Assembly: GCF_000090795.2 (NCBI RefSeq)
Contig: NW_003546244.1
Location: 575,462-639,461 of the forward strand
DNA from: Amphimedon queenslandica
Lineage: Eukaryota > Porifera > Demospongiae > Haplosclerida > Niphatidae
Reading direction: 5' to 3'
DNA length: 64,000 bases
Under the pieces are notes generated by a model. The model did not search any database and was not told where the DNA came from. It was given only the letters and a program-made list of their open reading frames with translations. Position 1 is the stretch's first letter. Each line of letters starts with the position of its first letter. This document shows positions 13,201 through 22,474 of this stretch, piece by piece. The translations under genes and the position numbers were made by a program.

Positions 13201-14729
13201 ATTTATCCTTATCTTGTATTGAATGATGTACAAGCAAGCAAGAACAGAAGAGAGGAGAGAGTACTTCAGCTGTTCAGACTATTGAATTATAGTCTAAAGA
13301 AGGAGAAGGTATATATGATAATAATGTTACATGTTCGTGAGCAATTGCTGCCATTTTTTATTTCTAGGAAACTTGCAAAAGACATTTGCAGTTCAGTGTC
13401 CCAAAGGTTGTAGCTCTTTCTCCTCAGATGAGGCTCCTTGAGGATGATGTATCAATACTCTCACTCAGTGACATCTTTAAACAAGTATATTATTAATTAT
13501 ATATAGTCTCTCTCTTTAATGGCCTTGTTTTTTCTTCTTTTATTCATTCAGTATTGTAATAGTCAAAATCAAGACTGGGACATATTGATTACTCTGTACT
13601 ATGAGAGGCTGGCTGCACTACAAACTCGTGGGGAAAAGATAAATCTCACTACAATAAAAAACATGTTCAGTCAGGTATGGCACCCTTGAATTTTGTCATT
13701 ACTTTTCCTCTTGCCTTCTTTAATAATTATCTCTCAGATACAAATGGCTCATGCTCCTACTAGTATAATTAGGGACTGGGCAGAGAAGAGTTGTGCATCA
13801 CTTACCGACTTCTGGACTCTGAGGAAGCAGGTATAATAAATGCATGCATTATTATCACTCTTTACATATTGTACTTTTTTGATGTTTTAGATTACTAGAC
13901 AGTTGGCTCTTGTTGGTCTGGCAGAGTTTGTGTTTCACTTGTCTCGTCTTGATCTGGAGATGTTTCAAATATCGCGTAGTTCAGGCTGCCTGACTCAAAC
14001 ATTTTATAAATTTGAGATCAACAATGAAGGTAAGGGAGTATTTGCATAAATAGTAATATCTCTCCATTTTAGGTGCACTAGATGCAAATCGTGCTGTTCC
14101 ATTCAGGCTAACACCAAACATTCAGTCCTTCTTGTCTCCCATTGGTATAAGTGGCCCGCTATACATGAGCATGGTGGCAGTGGCAAGGGTACTGGTTCAA
14201 CCACAGTACAGCATTGAGAGCATACTCCTGGCACTATTCAGAGACGAATTTATTGCATGGAGTAAAGTAAGGAGCTTGAAAGTTGCATGTCTCTTTTTCA
14301 ATAATTATAATTATTATTATTTTAGAGGAAGCAAGAAGAAGCAGAAGGACATTTTGTTAGTTTGGCTGATGTGAGCAGTGAGATGGTCACTCCGTTTGTC
14401 AATGATGCTGTTGATATTACATTGACAAGACTATTTAGTAAGCAGCAAATTGATAGTACTCTACTTGTTGTCAAAGGAAATATCTTGTAGAAGAGGAGTA
14501 GATAGTAATGTCTTGTGCATGTTAAAAGTTATTTTTAAAATTTTGTTGTACTATACATGTAGCTAAACTATGCAGCTTTGTAGTTGTTTGTTAATAATAA
14601 CCTAAACCATTTTTTTCAGATTTGGCTGATTTTGAAACTGGGAAGTCACAGGTCTCAACTCTCATCTCTGCAGCTTCTAATTTAGACAATATCTGTCGCA
14701 TGGATCCTGCCTGGAACCCATGGCTATAA
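1225..14729 (+). CDS. TRRAP: TRRAP, transformation/transcription domain-associated protein (5' part not in window)
   Basis: This is the PIKK-family pseudokinase scaffold of SAGA and TIP60/NuA4, which delivers histone acetyltransferases to activators. The first visible exon starts at 1225 after a splice acceptor and reads VTGRTVASIIEPHKELL. Next come DGYTFCCNLSPRLFSINLS (1428-1507) and LITLCGEGDDAALAKSPCYK. Identity to animal TRRAP continues through about 40 small exons of the HEAT and FAT regions, with TWRNRLP-type and SRKYLARTIWILSYDDEK blocks. The kinase-like domain reads YYVKIARFMPRVEIVQKHNT at 12483. The FATC end reads NLDNICRMDPAWNPWL, with TAA at 14727-14729. Roughly the N-terminal quarter of the animal protein (about 1,000 residues) is absent; the sequence upstream is non-coding plus an antisense gene. 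Introns are mostly 45-100 bases; two longer ones (6545-7036, 12584-13200) carry repeat-family copies. Exon boundaries are read by eye. Confidence 0.95.
6590..6985. repeat. Dispersed AT-rich palindrome repeat, copy in a TRRAP intron
   Basis: About two internal units of the repeat family, each with the conserved blocks gagaattctccatttttat, tgtgttgtgtagaaagtttg and tacgaatttttaa. A near-perfect copy of the internal palindrome lies at 6803-6822. No coding frame. The orientation is opposite to the copies at 12653 and 45538. Confidence 0.75.
12653..13133. repeat. Dispersed repeat with inverted ends, copy in a TRRAP intron
   Basis: The left end reads CAAGGCTTCCCACA and the right end reads TGTTCGAAGCCCTG, an imperfect terminal inverted repeat. 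After the left end comes the family leader (gagcttcatgagctgacaag, then tacagtacatggcatttgga). Inside are two units, with the perfect 20-base palindrome at 12882-12901. Confidence 0.75.
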
Positions 14730-15282
14730 GAAACATTACTCAATTTAATTCCTACACTGACATTCATGCAACCATCTATTTTCATTTGTCCTTATTACAT
14801 TGCCACACACAACAAAAACAGATAAAATAATTTTGATGCAAATCTAGATTTATGTTCAATCTTATTTTTTGAGTGCTAAAGTAAGTCTAGGCTTTGCTGT
14901 AGAATGTAGATTTAGGTACAACAAATTGCACAGACCTTGCAAACCAATTCATAAACCAATCTATGAATTTCAAAGGAGGACTATCTAAATTGAGGTATGT
15001 CGAGACCAGTACTGTGTTGTATCATACAGTCACATTAAAGGCCTGGTTTCCATATAGCCATACAACAGCCTTTGCAACAATCCTAGAGATAGAAACCATG
15101 CTAACCACAGAATCCAAAACAGCCCACCTACACTTGGAAGGTTTATGCAGCTGTACTGTTTTGTTTAAATATTCGAGCTGGCCACTTTCCAAATCATTCT
15201 TAAAGCGTGAAAGTCACGTAGTCTCACGTTACCCCCGAATGCAAAGAAGTGGAGCTGCTCCAGAAAGAAAGTCTGGTCTATA
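14730..15282. other. Intergenic region between TRRAP and the right secreted-protein gene
   Basis: AT-rich sequence that must hold the TRRAP 3' end and the promoter of the gene starting at 15283. A 106-codon plus-strand frame at 14963-15283 resembles nothing I know and is probably chance. No canonical AATAAA is obvious after the TRRAP stop; gataaaataatttt near 14820 is the nearest AT-rich candidate. Confidence 0.5.
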
Positions 15283-16209
15283 ATGCCGCTACTTTATGTC
15301 GCCGTTTTAATAATCAGTTCAACCTGCAGTGGTACTACAGTAGCTGTACAGTCCTGTTCTAAAGAGGATAGAGTATCATCTTGCAAGGAAGTAAAGAAGT
15401 ATTGGCCAAACAGTTCTTCAAAGAACTACAATATTGTATATGAAGGAGAAATAAAGAATGTTTACTGTAATATGGAGGAGCTGTGTGGTTCAGGAGGAGG
15501 ATGGACAAGACTAGCATATCTGGATATGACTGACTCTACACAGAACTGTCCTCCTGGGTTTAGACTGTATCAGTCAGGAGGAGTTAGAGCTTGTGGTAGA
15601 GCCAATTCAACTGAAGGCACTTGTACATCAGTTCAGTTTCCATCTAATGGTATCAGTTACTCTCAAGTGTGTGGTAGAGTAGTGGGATATCAGTATGCAT
15701 CACCTGATGGAGCTTATCCAGGCAATTTCATTAATGAAACATATGGTAGTGTCATTACACCACAGCACAATGATATTAATTCTTATTATGCTGATGGTGT
15801 TAGTATCACTCGTGGGTCTCCTCGTCAACATGTCTGGACACTAATGGCTGGAGTAACCGACAGTTTCATTTTTGTGAGACATGATGGTCGGTACCTTTGT
15901 CCTTGTTCTCAAGGTAGCCTTCAAAACTCAACTCTTCAGTCTTTCATTGGTAATGACTACTTCTGTGAATCTGGTAATCCTGCTACTGATGGTAGATGGA
16001 AGCACATATTCTATACATCTGATCCATTGTGGGATGGTAAAGGATGTGGTAGTCTTGAAGGTGTTTGTTGTGCAGCTCCTGGTCTTCCATGGTTCAATAA
16101 GATACTAAACACTACCACTACTGACTACCTTGAGCTGAGGGTGTGTGGAGATGAAGCAACAAGCAATGAAGATACTCCTGTTACATTTTATGAATTATAT
16201 ATTAAATAA
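15283..16209 (+). CDS. Secreted cysteine-rich protein, complete paralogue
   Basis: Intronless frame of 308 residues. It has a signal peptide (MPLLYVAVLIISSTCSG), about a dozen or more cysteines and several N-glycosylation sequons (NSS, NST, NET, NTT). The N-terminal third has the fibrinogen-like signature VYCNMEELCGSGGGWTRLAY. The rest has the unnamed conserved blocks CGRVVGYQYASPDGAYP, SITRGSPRQHVWTLMAG, LCPCSQGS and FIGNDYFCESG, and ends YLELRVCGDEATSNED. Between 15400 and 15600 it differs from the copy at 1-754 at only a handful of bases, while the signal peptides differ clearly. That pattern fits recent duplication or gene conversion. Function unknown; secretion and a lectin-like fold are inferences. 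It runs convergently toward the HDAC gene. Confidence 0.88.
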   Translation: MPLLYVAVLIISSTCSGTTVAVQSCSKEDRVSSCKEVKKYWPNSSSKNYNIVYEGEIKNVYCNMEELCGSGGGWTRLAYLDMTDSTQNCPPGFRLYQSGGVRACGRANSTEGTCTSVQFPSNGISYSQVCGRVVGYQYASPDGAYPGNFINETYGSVITPQHNDINSYYADGVSITRGSPRQHVWTLMAGVTDSFIFVRHDGRYLCPCSQGSLQNSTLQSFIGNDYFCESGNPATDGRWKHIFYTSDPLWDGKGCGSLEGVCCAAPGLPWFNKILNTTTTDYLELRVCGDEATSNEDTPVTFYELYIK

Positions 16210-16536
16210 TGCATGTTAGACTTCAGTTTTGGCATTATTTTAGTTTACATGCATAAATTTTCATTTCATGTTTTTTACTTTTAAAATTTTTGAAAGATGA
16301 ACAACCAACATTTCTACTATCTATGCATGTGTATGTGTGCATAACTCATTCCATAATGCAAGTAAACAAAATTACAAGCCGTGCATTTTAAAAAAATTTA
16401 AAATACCATTGAAATGACACAATAATAATTGAAATAATAATAGGAAATAAAAATTCATCAAAATTAGGAGGTAATTGGAGATCTAGAAATTAGAAATAAT
16501 CAAACTATTAAGTCATTCATTGAGACTATGCATGCT
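16210..16536. other. Convergent 3' intergenic region
   Basis: A short AT-rich gap between the secreted-protein stop and the HDAC stop. A plus-strand AATAAA at 16446-16451 could serve the secreted-protein gene. No repeat or other gene is seen. Confidence 0.5.
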
Positions 16537-17084
16537 TTACTTCATGCCTCCTTTACTGCCACTCATGGAGAGAGAGGCAAGTGCAGCAACTGTTTCATCG
16601 CATCTTTCAGCCTCAGCCTGAGACATATTTAGAATAGGAACTGATTGCTGGAGACAGGACCAATACGGCTCTGAGAAAAAGAGAGAAAGGAGAGACGGGA
16701 CGAAAAGGAAGTAGTTTTAAATAACTTTTTGTTTACTTTGACATGCAATTGTTTTTTCTATGGAAGCTACTGCAGTTGGTTGGGGACCTCTGGTCAGCGA
16801 TGCAGCATCCAATGGAGGCAACTATAAGAATGTTAATAAATAGGATATGTAGAATGAGGGGAGGGAGGGGAGAGACATTATGCAACATACATTTTCAAAC
16901 AATAAAGCTCTCATGACGGCCTCAGCTGATTCACACAAGGACATTAGCTCAAACCTAAGAGCCAACATAAAATAAAAATAATCACAATAATCATAATAAT
17001 AAAAATAGCTTACCCGCCCTCCAGAGCTATGGCAACTCGTCCATTCCCACAGTTCATCAACATCCTGGTCAAGTGTGCATAGCC

Positions 17085-17129
<45 letters not shown>

Positions 17130-17974
17130 CAATAATTATAACCATTATTATTATTATTATTTACATTTTGGAGTGACCGAGTATCCTCCAAGTGTGGGTG
17201 GGTGACCATTGGTAGCATTGAAACCAGCAGATACTAAAATAATGTCAGGATTATGACTTCTTAATATTGGAATGACTACACTCCTGGGAAGAAAAAAAGA
17301 GAAATTATGACTAAGTTAGATAAATTACTAACTAACCTGAAGGCAGCTAAATACTCAGGATCGCCAAAGTTTGAAGCTAAAAAGAAACAAAAAAAGAGAA
17401 TCAACTCACGTACCACTTTCAGATCATTTCTTACTAGTCACTCCTTGAAAGCTTTGCTTTCCACTGAATGCAATGTTAACATTATAACCAGTACCACCCC
17501 CAGAACCAACCTACATATAACAAAAAATGTGTTATAATAAGGACATTTTATTGGGATTCATCTGTAGAATGTTTGAGCTGATTCTGAGGAGCGCTCCTCG
17601 GATAACTAACATACCTCTTCTGGCCTCCCCGTCCCTGGAAAAAAGGTCCCATTGTCATAACGATGGAGCGAGATAAAGAGTACAGCAGGGTTGTCATAGA
17701 ATATCTGCTGTGTGCCATTGCCATGATGAATGTCCTGTTGTGGTATGTAAGAGTGAATTGAAGGCAAATATAAATTTATATTATGTTTTAATCTATTACT
17801 ACTTACCCAGTCAACGATGGCAACCTTCTTATTCTTAGCAATCATTGCTTTTGCTGCTAGTGCAATGTTATTGAAATAGCAAAAGGCCCTGGAATAAAAT
17901 GGTGTACATATTAACACAATGATAATTAATAATAGTAATAATAATAAATAATAATAAATAATAATAACAACAAC

Positions 17975-18035
<61 letters not shown>

Positions 18036-19209
18036 TTCTTATGCTATGAAGCAAGTTTGAGCCAATTCAAACCTCAATTTTTTGAGTTATGGCCATTTAA
18101 AAAAACAGGCCAATTTGTGAAAAATGCCCTGTACTATATCCCATGGTTTTTTCAAAAATTGACTCGAAAATCACCCCAATTTTTTATTACATTTTCTGAT
18201 ACATATTGATGTCCTCATGCTGTGTAGAAAGTTTGAGCCAATTCCGACTTCAATTTTTCGAGTTATGGCCATTTTAAAAACGGGCCGATTTCTGAAAAAT
18301 ACCCTGTACTATAGCCCATGGTTTTTTCCAAAAAATGGGTCCGAAATCATCCCAAATTTTTATTACATTTTCTCATACATATTGATGTCCTTATGCTATG
18401 TAGAAAGTTTGAGCCAATTCCGACTTCAATTTTTCGAGTTATGGCCATTTTAAAAACGGGCCGATTTCTGAAAAATACCCTGTACTATAGCCCATGGTTT
18501 TTTCCAAAAAATGGGTCCGAAATCATCCCAAATTTTTATTACATTTTCTCATACATATTGATGTCCTTATGCTATGTAGAAAGTTTGAGCCAATTCCGAC
18601 TTCAATTTTTCGAGTTATGGCCATTTTAAAAACGGGCCGATTTCTGAAAAATACCCTGTACTATAGCCCATGGTTTTTTCCAAAAAATGGGTCCGAAATC
18701 ATCCCAAATTTTTATTACATTTTCTGATACATATTGATGTCCTCATGCTGTGTAGAAAGTTTGAGCCAATTCCGACTTCAATTTTTCGAGTTATGGCCAT
18801 TTTAAAAACGGGCCGATTTCTGAAAAATACCCTGTACTATAGCCCATGGTTTTTTCCAAAAAATGGGTCCGAAATCATTCCAAATTTTTATTACATTTTC
18901 TCATACATATTGATGTCCTTATGCTATGTAGAAAGTTTGAACCAATTCCGACTTCAATTTTTCGAGTTATGGCCATTTTAAAAATGGGCCAATTTCTGAA
19001 AAATACCCTGTACTATAGCCCATGGTTTTTTCTGAAAAATGGGTCTGAAGTCACCCCAAATTTTTATTACATTTTCTGATACATATTGATGTCCTTATGC
19101 TATGCAGAAAGTTTGAGCTGATTCCGACAAATAATTTTCAAGTAACATTTTTTCGATTGCATGCTTATTGGCCAGGACATGGGGCATTTCTTTACACCCT
19201 AGCTGGCTG

Positions 19210-19271
<62 letters not shown>

Positions 19272-22147
19272 CAATAAATGCAAACTAACATAGCTTGATT
19301 CTGCAGCGAGTGATGTCCAGGTGGCCTAATGAGAGCAAACCCATTCTAAAGAGACAGAGTGAGTACATGTAATTGATATACAATGTACGTATAGCTTAAG
19401 TACACTTTTAATTACTCGAGCACTGCTTTCCATTAATGTACAAAGACAATGTATTCTTCATTTTAGCTACACACACACACACACACAACTATTATTATTA
19501 ATAATTAAGTAATGATGTTAGTACATGTATGTGAATACCCTAATTCAGTAACACTAAATTTAATTTAGCATTTTACTAAAATAAGCACAGGAAATTAAAA
19601 GTGGAATACAAAGTGCATTAACAAATGTACACAACTATTACTTGTATGTCTCCATTGACAATCTTATCAGCTAACTCAATGACAGAGCCAACCGCCTAAA
19701 AAGGAAGACAAACAAATCATATCCACATTATATGCATTTCTATTCCTTGTCTGACCCCCACCCCTCACCATTCTAGCTGCATTCGAAGTATGTTGGTCAT
19801 TCCAGTAAGTATCTGTGTCCACCTGTCATTCATAAAAACAACAACAAGTACAATAAAGATGAGAGNNNNNNNNNNNNNNNNNNNNNNNNNNNNNNNNNNN
19901 NNNNNNNNNNNNNNACCATTCTAGCTGCATTCGAAGTATGTTGGTCATTCCAGTAAGTATCTGTGTCCACCTGTCATTCATAAAACAACAACAACAAGGA
20001 GAATAAAGATGAGAGTACAAACAAAGATACTACATGTATAGACTGCTATGGGCATTAACTGCATTATTAAACTTACTCCAGCCCCACCACAAGACATCTG
20101 TACAAATGCCCTCATGCCAGCCATGTCTACCAAAGAAGACAAACAATAGAAATACCAGAGCAGTGTTGACATCGATCCATACCTTTCTTATCTTGGCTTG
20201 TTTTGAGTTTGTTAGGACGCCCGTAGAGTCTGACGTGATTCTCACTGTGTACGCATTGTAGCTCAGCTAATGAAGCCTTCCTGGCTCTTAGACGCTATCA
20301 TGGAGAGACAGAGAGGGAGAGACAGAGAGGGAGAGACAGAGAGAGAGAGACAGAGAGAGAGAGACAGAGAGAGAGAGGGAGGTGTATAAGAGCTAGTGTA
20401 TGTACATATAATATATCTTACTGTTGATCTTTGGACTATTCCAGTCTCATGAAGGCGGGCCCATATACTCTGTAATCTTCCGGGATGCTCTGGGTGAGAT
20501 GACCCACAGCAGCAGTTGTGTTTCAGCATCATTGTATCATAGACCAGGCCAGTACCAGACCCAGTCACGCCAGGAGACTTCACATCCTACACGTATACAA
20601 GTACTTGTATAATATAACAAACAAAATAATGGTGTACATCTATAAATGTATAAATAAATGTACATGTACATGTATTATAACAAACAAAATAAAAGCTATA
20701 TGTTGTTTGTGTATTTTCCCATGCATGCAGTTATAATTACAACAATTTAAATTAATTCTAAACAGCCACTCCAACAGCTGCTACTGCATGTTAAAATAGC
20801 AATCGACGTTGACAATTAAACGCTAATTTCTAAAGCTGTTACTCATTCCAGGTGCTCAGTAGTGCAAGCTTGCTTTTCATGCGAAAATAATTTTAAATCC
20901 AACACTAAACTACATGTACACACACACACACACCTGTGTAGTGGCTGCCAAGGCCACAGGTGAGTTCTGTCCATTATTAGACCCAAGACTATCAACACTA
21001 CTATTAGCTGATAGACTCCTGTGTATTGAGGTGTGGCCTACTACCAGCCCCTCCCCTTCGCTAGAGCTGGAGCCATGGACACTAGAATAAGGGAGTGAGA
21101 GTGTCTCTGCCTTATTCACAACACGGTGGACAGCTGGTTTAGGTTTCAACTGCAGCGAGGCTTGATGCTGCTGCTGAACGCCGAGCGTCTGTAACAAGAG
21201 CAACTGTTGCTGTCTCTGTAACTGTAGCAGCTGCTGCTCTTGCATTTGTCTCAAGAGTTGCTGTTGTCTTTGGAGCTGCTGCTGCTGCTCAAGGTGCATG
21301 CCAGCCAGTTGTCTCTGCTGCTCTTCAAATCTCTTCTTCTCCAGTACTGCTTGCTGTACCACTCGCTGCTGCTGCTCTAGATAATGCTGATACATTTGTT
21401 GCTGCTGAACCACTAGCGACTGGTGCTGGAGCTGGAACTGTCTTAACAAGGTCTCGTACTGCTCGTTAGTCATCGGCTCTTTTAAACCATGCGGGGCCGA
21501 CTGACTAGTACCCAGCGGACGATGTTGCGCAATATTCTCTGTGGGCGGGGCCAAGCTCTGAAACCCACTATCAAGACTTGAGAGTGATGGAGTTGGTGAT
21601 GCGACGGAGCTAATGGCAGAGGTGGTACCAGTAGAGACAGTGACAGAGGAGGTCAGAGGAGACGAGGTCAGTAACTGATTGGAGCCTACAGCAGTCGGCC
21701 ATATAGCAATAGGAAACTGAAACAATTCCGGAGGTTTACCCCCACTAGTCGTCGCTGCCGCTGCAGCAGCTGCAAATTGTTTCTGTTGCTCAATCAAAGA
21801 AAGCATTTCAAGCTGTTTCTGTTGAAGAGCTTCAATCTGCTCCTGTGTGGGCATGGTAACTGCCTGGAGCTGCCCAACCCCTCCTGCTGCTGCTGCAGCC
21901 GTAGAGATGGAAGGAAGGATCCATGCTGGCGACATCTGGAGAGGAGAACCAGTGAGAGAAGAATGGGGTAACTATGAAAAAAGAGCCATTATTAATGAAG
22001 GAAGTGCAGCTTTATCAATCATTTTATATTAATGCTAACATACTTTGAGGTTAGAGAGAGAAGGCATGTCGTGTTGCGAGGAGGTCTTACCATCAATATT
22101 GAGGGACTCCTAATACAACAACAACAAAAATAATAATAATAATAATC

Positions 22148-22215
<68 letters not shown>

Positions 22216-22421
22216 CATGCAAATGTACATATTATAATATTGGACAAGAGTCACTAGTACATGATGTACATATAAAAATTATGATATCATGCTGCTAACA
22301 TTGGAGGAATTAGCAGAATCCATGGCCGTAGGACTATTAGGATTATCAACAGAGAGCCATCCTGGGACAGTAGCATTACCATCTATTAGTGAGTGAGAGA
22401 GAGAGAGAGAGAGAGAGAAAC

Positions 22422-22474
<53 letters not shown>

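Noticed and set aside
14963-15283. 106-codon plus-strand frame before the right secreted-protein gene
   Set aside because: No recognisable domain, composition like surrounding non-coding DNA, and it ends exactly where the real gene starts in another frame. Kept only as a low-grade possibility.
18217-19079. Series of similar 77-103 codon plus-strand frames
   Set aside because: They are frames of the 176-base tandem array that shift phase with each unit. No family match and no splice logic.
19767-20015. Mutually exclusive or tandem duplicated HDAC exon
   Set aside because: The duplication is symmetric about a run of Ns and includes flanking intron, so an assembly artefact is more likely.
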